A stretch of 64,000 nt of DNA, taken from NCBI RefSeq assembly GCF_029633825.1, contig NZ_CP090642.1:372001-436000 (forward strand). Direction: 5' to 3'. Below are positions 18,164 through 26,948 of the stretch, piece after piece. The notes below the pieces were generated by a model. The model did no database searches. It was given only the letters and a program-made list of their open reading frames with translations, and was not told where the DNA came from. The first letter of the stretch is position 1, and each line of letters opens with the position of its first letter. The position numbers and the translations under genes are program-made. The stretch is from Burkholderia contaminans. Lineage in GTDB: Bacteria; Pseudomonadota; Gammaproteobacteria; Burkholderiales; Burkholderiaceae.

Positions 18164-19431
18164 TGGGCGGCTCCCGTCTCTGCGTGTGTGTTCGTGCTCG
18201 CACCCGGGCCGTTGCCGATCTGCCAGACGAACGGCGGCGTGCGCCCGTTGATGATCCAGTCGCCGACGATCCGCGCCTTGTAGACGAGCGGATTGTGCGA
18301 CGACACGGTGCGCGCGTTGCGCCAGTGACGATCGAGCGCCGTCGTGCTGCGGGTCGCCGACGCGCCGAGCGCGTCGAACAGGCGCGTCGCCGCGCGCAGC
18401 ACGAGTTCCGACACGACGAGCTGGCTTTGCGCGGATTCGATCTCGGCCGCGACGTTCGCATCGTGCTCGGCCGCCTCATCGCCGCCGAAGTGCGCTTCGT
18501 AGGCCTGTTGCAGCGGCTGCGCGGCGCGCAGCGCGAGCGCGTCGGCCGCATAGGCCCACGACGCGATCTCGCCGATCACCTGCTGCAGCTGCGCGTCGTC
18601 GGCCGCGCGCGGGGCGTTGCCGTGGCTGTACACGCGGGTGCGGCGGCGCACCAGGTCGCCCGCGTCGCGCACGATCGCGTGGCCGATGCCGGCCAGCGTC
18701 GCGACGTGGAAGAGCTGGTAGAACGCCGTCTGGTATTTGAAGCGTCGTGCGAAGTCGATCACGTCCCGTGCGTCGACCGCCGCATCTTCGAAGCGCGTGG
18801 TGCCGCTGCCGGTCGTCGTCTGGCCGAAGCCGTCCCAGTCGTCTTCACGGATCACGCCGGGTTGCGCGGTCGAGACGGCGACGATCACGTCGCTGCCGTC
18901 GTCCGCGCGTTGCGCGAACACGTCGATCCAGTCGGCGAACAGGCTGCCGGTGCTGTAGAACTTCCGGCCGTTCAGCACGAGCCGGCCGTTCTTTTCGGAT
19001 ACCTTCGTGATGGTCTGGCCGAGCGCCACGTCGCCGGTTTCAGTCCACGCATTGCCGACGAGCTGGCCGCTCGCGAAGCGGTCGAACCAGGTCTGGCGAT
19101 CGGCGCCGGGCGGCGCGTTCAGCCAGTCCTCGACGAATGCGAAGTGCCCGCGCAACGCCTGCGGCAGATTGGAATCGGCGGCGGCGAGTTCGGTCAGCAG
19201 CCGGAACAGCTGCGGCAGCGACGCGCCGGCGCCGCCATCGCGCACCGGCAGCCGCACGGCGCCGAAGCCCGCGGCTTTCAGCCAGCCGATCGCCTCGTGC
19301 GGCAGCTCGCGGCGGCGTTCGCGTTCCGCGGTGCCGGCTGCGATGCGTTCGAAGATCGGCCTGAAGCGGCTGGCAAGCGCGTCATAGTCGGTGCCGATGG
19401 AAAGTTCGGTTGCTGCGGGAGAGGAAGTCAT
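18160..19431 (-). CDS. Acyl-CoA-dehydrogenase-fold flavoprotein, SfnB/DszC-like
   Basis: A 423-residue flavoprotein with the three ACAD domains: a helical N-terminal domain, a middle beta domain (GNAWTETGDVALGQTITKVSEK, then VLNGRKFYSTGSLFADWIDVF) and a C-terminal helical domain ending RHWRNARTVSSHNPLVYKARIVGDWIING. The last motif is typical of flavin-dependent monooxygenases such as DszC and SfnB, not true acyl-CoA dehydrogenases. ATG 19431 (MTSSPAATELS) has an AAGGAT ribosome-binding site. It is coupled to the DszA-like gene by a 4-bp overlap. A role in sulfone or sulfonate oxygenation is inferred. Confidence 0.88.
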   Translation of the reverse strand: MTSSPAATELSIGTDYDALASRFRPIFERIAAGTAERERRRELPHEAIGWLKAAGFGAVRLPVRDGGAGASLPQLFRLLTELAAADSNLPQALRGHFAFVEDWLNAPPGADRQTWFDRFASGQLVGNAWTETGDVALGQTITKVSEKNGRLVLNGRKFYSTGSLFADWIDVFAQRADDGSDVIVAVSTAQPGVIREDDWDGFGQTTTGSGTTRFEDAAVDARDVIDFARRFKYQTAFYQLFHVATLAGIGHAIVRDAGDLVRRRTRVYSHGNAPRAADDAQLQQVIGEIASWAYAADALALRAAQPLQQAYEAHFGGDEAAEHDANVAAEIESAQSQLVVSELVLRAATRLFDALGASATRSTTALDRHWRNARTVSSHNPLVYKARIVGDWIINGRTPPFVWQIGNGPGASTNTHAETGAAQ

Positions 19432-19502
19432 GCAGAGATCCTTGAAAGGCGGGGCCGTCGATGCCGGCAGGCCAGTATAGGAAGCACACTGCGGACGATC
19501 CA

Positions 19503-19525
19503 ATAACGGATTCGTACATCGTTAT
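19503..19525. promoter_or_regulatory. Inverted repeat between the two divergent SfnB-like genes
   Basis: ATAACG-N11-CGTTAT lies in the 292-bp divergent region, about 70 bp from the minus-strand start and 200 bp from the plus-strand start. The dyad with a TA-rich centre is typical of operators of dimeric regulators. A LysR or sigma-54 sulfur regulator is possible; none is encoded next to it. Confidence 0.4.
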
Positions 19526-19723
19526 CGTCATCGGGCATTACGCGGGCGAGGCGGCGCGGCGTCGATGCGGAGGCGTCGATATCGTCGCTGACGCGTGGTT
19601 CACCGCGGGCCGCACACTGCATCGTTTGTCATGCGAAGGAATATCGTTGTGCGAATCGCTCGGTTTTCCGGCGTGCGGCGCGCTGCTAGATTGAACGTTT
19701 CCGTCAATCAGCAGGAGAGCCCG

Positions 19724-20962
19724 ATGTCAGAGACGAGCGCCACGATCCAGGAACGGCCGGCCGAAACGCAACCGCAGGCGGCCCGCGTGATCGCCGACGA
19801 CGCGCAGGCCATCGCCGCCGCGCATGCACTTGCGCAGCGGCTCGCGGAAGGGGCGGCCGAGCGCGACCGGGAGCGCCGGCTGCCGCGTGACGAGATCGAA
19901 TGGTTCTCGCAGTCGGGGCTGTGGGCCATCACCGTGCCGAAGGCCTACGGCGGCGCGGGCGTGTCGCACGTGACGCTGACGGAGGTGGTGAAGATCGTCG
20001 CGTCGGCCGATCCGTCGCTCGGGCAGTTGCCGCAGAATCATTTCGGGCTGGTCGATGTGATCGCGCTGACCGGCACCGACGCGCAGAAGCGCCACCTGTT
20101 CTCGGAAGTGCTGAGCGGCAAGCGGTTCGGCAACGGCTTTTCGGAGAAGGGCACGAAGCACGTGCTCGACCTGAAGACGCGCGTGCGCCGGGACGGCGAC
20201 GACTATGTCGTCGACGGCACCAAGTTCTATTCGACCGGCGCGCTGTTCGCGCATTACGTGCCGGTGCTCGGCCTCGACGACGAGCGCCGCGCGTGGCTCG
20301 CGTACATTCGCCAGCCCACGCCTGGGCTGACCGTGATCGACGACTGGTCGGGGTTCGGGCAGCGAACCACCGCGAGCGGCACCGTCGTGCTCGACAACGT
20401 GCGTGTGCCGGCGTCGCACGTGCTGCCGGCCCAGCGCGTGTCGGATCTGCCGACGCTGAACGGGCCGCTGTCGCAGATCATCCAGGCCGCGATCGACGCG
20501 GGCATCGCGAAGGCCGCGCTCGACGATACGCTGGCGTTCGTGCGCACGCGCACGCGGCCGTGGGTCGACAGCGGTGTCGAGCGGGCGGCCGACGATCCGC
20601 TGACGATCCGCGAGATCGGCCATCTGCATATCCAGCTGCACGCAGCGGAGGCGCTGCTCGAGCGCGCGGCACGTACGCTCGACGAGATCGCGGCGCGCGG
20701 CGACGTGACCGAGGACGATGTCGCACGCGCGTCCGTGGCGGTGGGCGAGGCGAAGGTGCTGACGACGGAAGTCGCACTGCTCGCGGGCGAGAAGCTGTTC
20801 GAGCTGGCCGGTACGCAGTCGACGCTGGCCGAGCACAACCTCGACCGGCACTGGCGCAATGCACGCACGCATACGCTGCACGATCCGGTGCGGTGGAAAT
20901 ATCACCTCGTCGGCAACTACTACCTGAACGGCGTGCGGCCGGCGCGCCATGCGTGGAATTGA
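19724..20962 (+). CDS. Acyl-CoA-dehydrogenase-fold flavoprotein, SfnB family
   Basis: A 412-residue paralogue of the preceding gene. ATG 19724 (MSETSATIQERP) has an AGGAG ribosome-binding site. Motifs include ERDRERRLPRDEIEWFSQSGLWAITVP, GNGFSEKGTKHVLDLKTRV, VVDGTKFYSTGALFAHYVPVL and the C-terminal DRHWRNARTHTLHDPVRWKYH. SfnB of Pseudomonas is needed for use of dimethyl sulfone as sulfur source. It is transcribed divergently from the other flavoprotein operon. The reaction of this copy is not established. Confidence 0.9.
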   Translation: MSETSATIQERPAETQPQAARVIADDAQAIAAAHALAQRLAEGAAERDRERRLPRDEIEWFSQSGLWAITVPKAYGGAGVSHVTLTEVVKIVASADPSLGQLPQNHFGLVDVIALTGTDAQKRHLFSEVLSGKRFGNGFSEKGTKHVLDLKTRVRRDGDDYVVDGTKFYSTGALFAHYVPVLGLDDERRAWLAYIRQPTPGLTVIDDWSGFGQRTTASGTVVLDNVRVPASHVLPAQRVSDLPTLNGPLSQIIQAAIDAGIAKAALDDTLAFVRTRTRPWVDSGVERAADDPLTIREIGHLHIQLHAAEALLERAARTLDEIAARGDVTEDDVARASVAVGEAKVLTTEVALLAGEKLFELAGTQSTLAEHNLDRHWRNARTHTLHDPVRWKYHLVGNYYLNGVRPARHAWN

Positions 20963-21168
20963 ACGCGTGGCGATCGTGGTGTCATGGCTTGGTGATGGGT
21001 GAGCGTGTCGCCACGGTCGAACGCATCCGCGCGATTACGGGCGAACGCGGCAATGCACTTCGTCGAAGTGCAATTGCCGGGTATCGGGCAAATGAATGCG
21101 GGATGGAACGTGTCATTGCCCCGGCGCGGCGACACCACGAAGCAGCCGCATCCGCTGCATGAGCCGGA

Positions 21169-21576
21169 TTACTGAGGCGATTCCGGCAACGTGTACTCGA
21201 AGCGGTACGAATGCAGGCCGTTGTCGATGGTGATGATCATCGAGCCCGCGAGCCCCAGCAATTCTCCCGTGCCTGAATCGGGCACGACGGTGATCGACTG
21301 CTGCGGCTGTCCGCGCGTCATGGCGGAGCTGTGCTGCAGGACAAAGCTGCCTTGCCGGCCGCCCAGCGTGCCTTGCACGGTTTCCATCGCCACATAGCCG
21401 GCGGAGCCCTGGATGCTGCTTCGAAACGCGAGCATTTCGCCGTGACTGACGGCTTCGAGGTCGCCGTGATACTGCTTGTCGAGCGACATGCGGCCGAGCC
21501 CGGTCTGTTCCGCGACGGGACTCAGGGATTCCGGATTCAGCTTCACTTCAAACGGACCATTGGCCACCCGCGTCAT
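21169..21576 (-). CDS. DUF3224-family protein
   Basis: A 135-residue protein starting MTRVANGPFEVKLNP. The pattern of an eight-stranded small barrel with LDKQYHGDLEAVSHGEML, GYVAMETVQGTLGGRQGSFVLQHSSAM and PDSGTGELLGLAGSM matches the DUF3224 family. These are lipocalin- or allene-oxide-cyclase-like barrels of unknown function. It is monocistronic, with divergent spacing to the HD-domain gene. Confidence 0.85.
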   Translation of the reverse strand: MTRVANGPFEVKLNPESLSPVAEQTGLGRMSLDKQYHGDLEAVSHGEMLAFRSSIQGSAGYVAMETVQGTLGGRQGSFVLQHSSAMTRGQPQQSITVVPDSGTGELLGLAGSMIITIDNGLHSYRFEYTLPESPQ

Positions 21577-21732
21577 TGCAGCGCTCCTCGTCGAATTGGC
21601 AACCCGCACTATAAACCAACCGGGTTCTGCTGGCGGTGGCAGTTTGCCTGATATGCCGGAATCGAGGGCGGATCGTCTGCCATGCGGCGCTTGCGGCGAT
21701 AATCGGCATCCCGACCTCGACCGCTCTCCCCG

Positions 21733-22377
21733 ATGACGCTCCCCCCGTTCGCACCCTTTCAGGATCTGGCCAACGCGTTGCTGGTGCACTGGCGCGATGC
21801 CAATGGCGATGGCTCGCACGACACGTCGCATCTGCAACGCGTGTGGAAGAACGCGGCCGCGATCCACGCGAAGGAGGGCGGAGACGCCGAAGTGCTGTTT
21901 GCGGCGACACTGCTGCACGACTGCGTGGCGGTGGAGAAAGATTCCCCGCTTCGCGCGCAGGCATCGCGGCTGTCGGCGGAAAAGGCCCGGCAGGTGCTGA
22001 AGTCGCTGGATTGGCCGGACGCGAAGCGCGACGCCGTTGCGCATGCGGTCGAGGCGCACAGTTTCTCGGCCCGTATCGCGCCGAAGACGCTGGAAGCCAA
22101 GGTGCTGCAGGATGCCGACCGGCTCGATGCGATCGGCATGGTGGGCGTCGCGCGGTGCTTTTACGTCGCGGGCCGGATGGGCAGCGCGTTGTATGACCCG
22201 GTCGATCCGCATGCATCGGCGCGGGAACTCGACGACAAGCGATTCGCGATCGATCACTTCCGCACGAAACTGCTGCGGCTTTCAACCGGTTTCCAGACCG
22301 TCACGGGTACGCGTATGGCGATCGTTCGCCGTGATCGATTGCAGCGCTTTCTCGACGAGTTTTCCGACGAGATCTGA
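21733..22377 (+). CDS. HD-domain phosphohydrolase
   Basis: A 214-residue protein of the HD superfamily (YedJ/YpgQ-like). Metal ligands are visible as H33 (DTSHLQRV), H62-D63 (LLHDCV) and D127/D129 (LQDADRLDAIG). Such single-domain HD proteins hydrolyse nucleotides or other phosphate esters with a divalent metal. No fused signalling domain is present, and the substrate cannot be told. It starts with MTLPPFAPFQ shortly after the divergent DUF3224 gene. Confidence 0.88.
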   Translation: MTLPPFAPFQDLANALLVHWRDANGDGSHDTSHLQRVWKNAAAIHAKEGGDAEVLFAATLLHDCVAVEKDSPLRAQASRLSAEKARQVLKSLDWPDAKRDAVAHAVEAHSFSARIAPKTLEAKVLQDADRLDAIGMVGVARCFYVAGRMGSALYDPVDPHASARELDDKRFAIDHFRTKLLRLSTGFQTVTGTRMAIVRRDRLQRFLDEFSDEI

Positions 22378-22580
22378 TCGTGGCGATGCGGCCTTCAGAT
22401 ACCGCCGTTGTCTGACGCGCACGGCTCGATGCGGGTGATGGTCGTGTCGACACGAGTGATCATCCGGCTCTGCCCGCGAAACCTCCGTTGCATTGAAACG
22501 CGCGACTTCGAACTTGGCGGAGACTCAACGGTTCCATTGTTTCGACTCGTCTCGACCGCGTCGGTGCGGAAGTCGATGCT

Positions 22581-23570
22581 TCAATCGTCACCTACCTGAT
22601 AAAGCGCGTTCACCTGTACCAACGCTTCGAGGAATTCATCCTTGAGCGCCTGCGGCCCGAGGATTTTCACGTGTGCGCCGAACCCCAGCAGTTTCCGCGC
22701 GCCGTGCTCGATCGATTCGATCGGCATCAGGAACGCTTTCCATCCGGGCGGCACTTCCGCGCTGCCTGCCTCCTGCTCCGCAGGTTCGGCCTTGATCCGC
22801 GCGTTGGCCAGCCAGGTTTCGCCGCGCGGCGACACGGCGACATGGGCGGTGAGCCGATCGAGCTCGGCTTCGTACCGGCTCATCGCGTCGCGCCAGTGCG
22901 TCGCGAGGTCGAATCGCGCGGGACGCTTGAAGCGGCGGCGCGATGCATCGAGTTCGAGGATATTCGCGAGCCGGAACGTGAGTGCGCCGGGCTTGCCGAC
23001 CACCCTGGCAACCAGGTACCACGCGCCGCCCTTGAGCACCAGGCCGAGCGGCTCGAGTTCGCGGCGGGACACGCCGCTCCAGCTCTGGTATGTCACGTCG
23101 ATACGGTACGAACCCCACACCGCATCGGCCACTTCGCGCAGGAATGCCGGCGTTTCCTGCGCGCGGTACCAGTCGACGGTGTCGACGTGCAGCCGGCTGG
23201 CGACGCGATCGGCGTGTTCGCGCGAGCCGGGCGGCAGGCTCGCGATCATCTTCAGCCGCGCGGAAGTCGCCATGCCGTCGAGGCCCAGTTCTCTCGCCGG
23301 CCCGGGCAAGCCCGCCAGAATCAGCGCGTGCGCTTCGTGCTCGGTGAGCCCGGTGAGATCGGTACGCCAGCCGTCGCTCAACTGAAAGCCGCCGTTGCGG
23401 CCGCGATCGCCCCAGATCGGCACGCCGGCCGTGGAGAGCTGGTCGATGTCGCGCAGGATCGTGCGCTCGGATACTTCCAGCGCTTCGGCGAGCGCCGGCG
23501 CGGTCATCCGGCCGCGCGCCTGCAGCATCATCATGATCGACAACAGTCGGCTCGCTTTCATGAGCGACAC
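22581..23570 (-). CDS. YafY-type transcriptional regulator (HTH + WYL)
   Basis: A 329-residue regulator with an N-terminal winged HTH of the HTH_11/DeoR-like type (ALAEALEVSERTILRDIDQLSTAGVPIWGDRG) and a WYL effector-binding domain containing GAWYLVARV. It is divergent from a GST gene with 114 bp between them, which suggests local control. The start may be M1 or M4 (MKASRLLSIMM). The ligand is unknown; several YafY-like proteins respond to electrophiles or nucleic acid signals. Confidence 0.9.
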   Translation of the reverse strand: MSLMKASRLLSIMMMLQARGRMTAPALAEALEVSERTILRDIDQLSTAGVPIWGDRGRNGGFQLSDGWRTDLTGLTEHEAHALILAGLPGPARELGLDGMATSARLKMIASLPPGSREHADRVASRLHVDTVDWYRAQETPAFLREVADAVWGSYRIDVTYQSWSGVSRRELEPLGLVLKGGAWYLVARVVGKPGALTFRLANILELDASRRRFKRPARFDLATHWRDAMSRYEAELDRLTAHVAVSPRGETWLANARIKAEPAEQEAGSAEVPPGWKAFLMPIESIEHGARKLLGFGAHVKILGPQALKDEFLEALVQVNALYQVGDD

Positions 23571-23573
23571 GTT

Positions 23574-23600
23574 ACCTCAAATACCTGACATGAGGTGTCA
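23574..23600. promoter_or_regulatory. Overlapping inverted repeats in the WYL regulator/GST divergent promoter
   Basis: ACCTCA-N11-TGAGGT (23574-23579 and 23591-23596) overlaps TGACA-N5-TGTCA (23586-23600). They lie right next to the regulator start and about 85 bp ahead of the GST start, a natural place for the YafY-type protein to control both genes. Confidence 0.5.
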
Positions 23601-23684
23601 TGTTTTCGGGCTTATGCTTGGCCGTATTCCCGATCCGTTCCAGCGACGCGGGTTACGCATCACGACATCACAGAGGATCAAACG

Positions 23685-24347
23685 ATGAAGATCATTTCCG
23701 GGCCGCTGAGCATGTTCGGGGCGAAGGTCGAGATAGCGGCGCACGAGAAGGGCATCGGTTTCGAGCTGGTGATGGTGCCGTTCAGCCAGCGTCGCGGCTA
23801 CGACCCCAAACATCCGGATGTGCTGCGCATCAACCCGAAGCGGCAGGTGCCGGTGCTGATCGACGGTGATCTCGAGCTTTTCGATTCCACGCAGATCTTC
23901 GAGTATCTCGAGGATCTGCAGCCCGACCCCGCGCTATGGCCGGCGCATCCGGCGGCGCGCGCGATCGCGCGTCAGCTCGAACACTGCAGCGACGAAATCT
24001 ATTTTCCGCATGTCGTCAGGCTGATGGGGCTGGAGGAGACACCGGACGATCCGGCGGCACAGGCTGCACGCGCCGCAGCGGCTCAATACTATCGGCGCAT
24101 GGAGCACGTGCTGGCGGATCGCGAGTTTCTGGCCGAATCGTATTCCTACGCCGACATCGCGTTCTACATGGCGCAGTTGTTCGGTGCGCGCAAGGGCGCA
24201 CCGATGACGGACGAAACGCCCCGCCTGCTCGATTGGCGCGAGCGGATGACGGCGCGTCCCGCCGTGCGCAAGGTCGCCGGTGCGATGGCCGGCTATCTTG
24301 CCTCGATCGGAGAAGCGGTTCCTGATTTTCTTCGCGGGCTCGACTAG
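23685..24347 (+). CDS. Glutathione S-transferase family protein
   Basis: A 220-residue cytosolic GST starting MKIISGPLSMFGAKVEIAAHEKG, preceded by an AGAGGA ribosome-binding site. The thioredoxin-fold domain has the cis-proline motif RQVPVLIDGDLELFDSTQIFEYLED, which binds the gamma-glutamyl part of glutathione; the rest is the all-helical domain. There is no obvious cysteine or tyrosine nucleophile at the usual N-terminal position, where Ser6 is a candidate. Probably under control of the divergent YafY-type regulator. The substrate is unknown. Confidence 0.88.
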   Translation: MKIISGPLSMFGAKVEIAAHEKGIGFELVMVPFSQRRGYDPKHPDVLRINPKRQVPVLIDGDLELFDSTQIFEYLEDLQPDPALWPAHPAARAIARQLEHCSDEIYFPHVVRLMGLEETPDDPAAQAARAAAAQYYRRMEHVLADREFLAESYSYADIAFYMAQLFGARKGAPMTDETPRLLDWRERMTARPAVRKVAGAMAGYLASIGEAVPDFLRGLD

Positions 24348-24678
24348 GGCCTTCGGGCCTCCGGCCTTGCGGAATAGGCGGCCTTCAGCTGAGATGCGAG
24401 CGGACGGATTGCCGGGCGTGCACACGTTGGGTGACGGGTGCGGTTGCGTAACCACCGCGAGGTATTGATACGCGGCAAGGACCGTCGCGCGCCCGCCGGG
24501 TGGTTTGGCTCCCGCAGGGCAGCGTCGGCCAGTCGCTCGAACGCAATCCGACGTGCCCCTCTACTCGGCGCCTTGACCTTGAAGTTGACTTGAATCTTAG
24601 AGTGCTTGCTGACGGCAGTGAGTCAGCGGGCATCGGGTGTTGCCTGCCACGGTCGATCATCGACGAGAGGCGACGAAC
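24348..24678. other. Intergenic region carrying a MerR-type promoter
   Basis: 331 bases between the GST and acetoacetate-decarboxylase-like genes. No gene was found. The only clear signal is the promoter at 24573-24603, described separately. Confidence 0.6.
24573..24603 (+). promoter_or_regulatory. MerR-type promoter with 19-bp spacer
   Basis: TTGACC (24573-24578), a 19-bp spacer and TAGAGT (24598-24603). The spacer contains the imperfect repeats CTTGAAGT and ACTTGAAT, as in SoxR- and MerR-class operators. The overlong spacer is the hallmark of promoters that MerR-family activators untwist. It lies about 75 bp upstream of the next gene start. No MerR-family gene is present in the window. Confidence 0.55.
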
Positions 24679-25596
24679 ATGGACAGGCGGTTGACACAGG
24701 TCGAATTCGGTCCACACCAGGTCGACGTGCCCGAAGGCGGGTATTACGACCGGTTCCGGATGAACCCCGACCTCGACGAGGTGGCGCGCGATCCCGCGGC
24801 GGGGAACATCGACTTTTTCCGTTGGATTCCGAAGCGTCAGGTCGAGTCGCGGGTCGGCCCGACCTGGGCGCCGAATTTCTACTACCGTTCCAGCAGCATT
24901 CAGCTGCTGTTCCTGGCGCCGCTCGAACGCCTGCGGACCACGCTGCCGGTGCCGCTCGAGCCGCTGCGCGCGCTCCCCGGGTACGGGCTGGTCGCGCTGA
25001 CCTTCTTCTCGTATTCGGTATGCGACAACGATCCGTATGACGAAGTGTCGGTCGCGGTGGTGATCCGCCGGCCCGGCGCGACCGGGTCGCACACGCTCGA
25101 ACTGATCGACTCGATGCGGCGCCGCAGCTTCTTCGCGCACGTGCTCGCGCTGCCCGTCACCACGGAAATCGCGCGGGTGCGTGGCGTGCACGGCTACCAG
25201 CTGCCCAAGTGGCTCGCCGACATCGACGTGAACCTCGGCGCCACTGCCCGCGCACGCATTGCCGGCCCGGGCGGGCGGCCGGACCTGAGCCTGAGCGTGC
25301 CGATGCCCGGGCTGACGAACGTCGCGTCGCAGTCGCACATGGGCACGTCGACGATGATCAACCGCATCGACGGCGAATGGCACCAGACACTCGTGCAGAC
25401 GAATGCGCTATCGTTCGCCCAGCGCCTGTTGCCGCGCAACGTCGAGCTCGTGCGGCACGGCGGCCCGCTAAGCCAGCTGCTCGACGGGCTGGGCGCGTCC
25501 ACCATCCTGCGTCTCGACGTGGTGAAGGACGCGCAACTGGTGCTGAACCTGCCGACCCCGTTGAAGGCCTTCGATGAACCCGGAAAGTCACGCTGA
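24679..25596 (+). CDS. Acetoacetate decarboxylase-fold protein
   Basis: A 305-residue protein starting MDRRLTQVEFGPHQ. It has acetoacetate-decarboxylase-like features: the YNDPYDEV-type segment (here CDNDPYDEVSVAVVI) and RVRGVHGYQLPKWLADID. In true decarboxylases the Schiff-base lysine lies in a GE-x-PK motif; here YQLPKW keeps a lysine but the surroundings differ, so decarboxylation is uncertain. It is followed after 43 bp by a saccharopine-dehydrogenase-like gene. The two may act on a lipid or keto-acyl compound. It is driven by the MerR-type promoter upstream. Confidence 0.72.
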   Translation: MDRRLTQVEFGPHQVDVPEGGYYDRFRMNPDLDEVARDPAAGNIDFFRWIPKRQVESRVGPTWAPNFYYRSSSIQLLFLAPLERLRTTLPVPLEPLRALPGYGLVALTFFSYSVCDNDPYDEVSVAVVIRRPGATGSHTLELIDSMRRRSFFAHVLALPVTTEIARVRGVHGYQLPKWLADIDVNLGATARARIAGPGGRPDLSLSVPMPGLTNVASQSHMGTSTMINRIDGEWHQTLVQTNALSFAQRLLPRNVELVRHGGPLSQLLDGLGASTILRLDVVKDAQLVLNLPTPLKAFDEPGKSR

Positions 25597-25639
25597 CGCC
25601 ACGCCACTTCGCGGCACGCCCGCGCCGAAGGAATCGCCC

Positions 25640-26884
25640 ATGACCCGTCCGACCCACGATCTCGTCGTATTTGGCGCCACCAGTTTCGTCGGGCAGATCC
25701 TCGCCCGCTACCTGTCCGAGTACCTGTCGGGCGCTGGCGAGACGCTGCGCTGGGCCATCGCCGGCCGCTCCGAAGCGAAGCTCAGGCAGGTCCGGGAGAC
25801 GCTGGGCGCGGCCGGGCAGTCGGTGCCGATCATCGTCGCCGACGCAGCCGACGAAGCGCAGCTTCGCGCGCTCTGCGCGCAGACGCGGGTGGTCGTGTCC
25901 ACCGTCGGCCCCTATGCGCTTTACGGGGAGCCGCTGGTCAGGGTCTGCGCGGAAACCGGCACCGACTACTGCGATCTCACCGGCGAGACGCACTGGATCA
26001 AACGGATGATCGACAGGTACGAGCCCGCGGCCCGGCAATCCGGCGCGCGCATCGTCCATTGCTGCGGCTTCGATTCGGTGCCGTCGGACATGGGCGTGTT
26101 CTTCCTGCAGCAACAGGCGCGGCAGCAGTGGGGCGTACCGGCCACGCAGGTGAAGATGCGGGTGAAGACATTGAAGGGCGGCGCGTCGGGCGGCACGGTG
26201 GCGAGCGTGATCAACGTCGTCCGGGAAGCCGCGGCCGATCCCGCGTTGCGTCGCGAACTGCTCGATCCTTATTCACTGTGTCCGAACGGGCATGGCTTCA
26301 CGATGCGCCAGCATGCGGTGCGATCGGCCGCATTCGATCGCGACTTCGACGCATGGATCGCGCCCTTCGTGATGGCGGCGATCAACGAGCGTGTCGTGCA
26401 TCGCTCCAATGCGCTTGCCGGCAACGCGTACGGCAGCCGCTTCACGTATGACGAAGCGGTGATGACGGGCACGGGCCTCAAGGGCCGCCTGAGCGCGGTG
26501 GCGATGGTGGCGGGCCTCGGTGCGTTCATGGTGGGTGTCGTCATCCAGCCGGTGCGCAGCGTGATGGAGCGCTTCCTGCTGCCGAAACCCGGCGAGGGGC
26601 CGAGCGCCGCGGCGCAGCTGGCCGGCCGCTACGATTTGCGATTCTTCGGCCGCACCGACGACGGGAAGACCTTGCGCGTGAAAGTCACCGGCGACCGCGA
26701 TCCGGGCTATGGCTCCACCGGCAAGATGCTCGGGCAGGCTGCGATCAGCCTCGCACTCGATTGCACGGGAGACGGCGTCAAGACCGGTCGCGGCGGCGGC
26801 TTCTGGACGCCCGCGACGATGTTCGACGCGCGCTACGTCGAGCGCCTGGTGCGCCATGCGGGGTTGCGGTTCGAGGTGATTTGA
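25640..26884 (+). CDS. Saccharopine dehydrogenase-family oxidoreductase (trans-acting enoyl reductase-like)
   Basis: A 414-residue NAD(P)-binding protein. ATG 25640 (MTRPTHDLVVFGATSFVGQIL) follows GAAGGAA; the frame is open slightly upstream but overlaps the previous gene. The Rossmann motif GATSFVGQ, the VVSTVGPYALYGEPLV segment, TDYCDLTGE and CCGFDSVPSDMG match the SCCPDH/Rv2449c-type proteins that include trans-acting enoyl reductases of mycobacterial lipids. A weak hydrophobic segment at about 290-310 may touch the membrane. The substrate is unknown. Confidence 0.85.
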   Translation: MTRPTHDLVVFGATSFVGQILARYLSEYLSGAGETLRWAIAGRSEAKLRQVRETLGAAGQSVPIIVADAADEAQLRALCAQTRVVVSTVGPYALYGEPLVRVCAETGTDYCDLTGETHWIKRMIDRYEPAARQSGARIVHCCGFDSVPSDMGVFFLQQQARQQWGVPATQVKMRVKTLKGGASGGTVASVINVVREAAADPALRRELLDPYSLCPNGHGFTMRQHAVRSAAFDRDFDAWIAPFVMAAINERVVHRSNALAGNAYGSRFTYDEAVMTGTGLKGRLSAVAMVAGLGAFMVGVVIQPVRSVMERFLLPKPGEGPSAAAQLAGRYDLRFFGRTDDGKTLRVKVTGDRDPGYGSTGKMLGQAAISLALDCTGDGVKTGRGGGFWTPATMFDARYVERLVRHAGLRFEVI

Positions 26885-26948
26885 GCGCGCGTGCCGCCTG
26901 GTCGCCATTCGTCGGAAAGCCGTTAAAGATCGGATTGCGAAACAACAA

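Noticed and set aside
16529..18283. A 584-codon plus-strand frame.
   Set aside because: It lies opposite the well-supported flavin monooxygenase gene and has no domain-like sequence.
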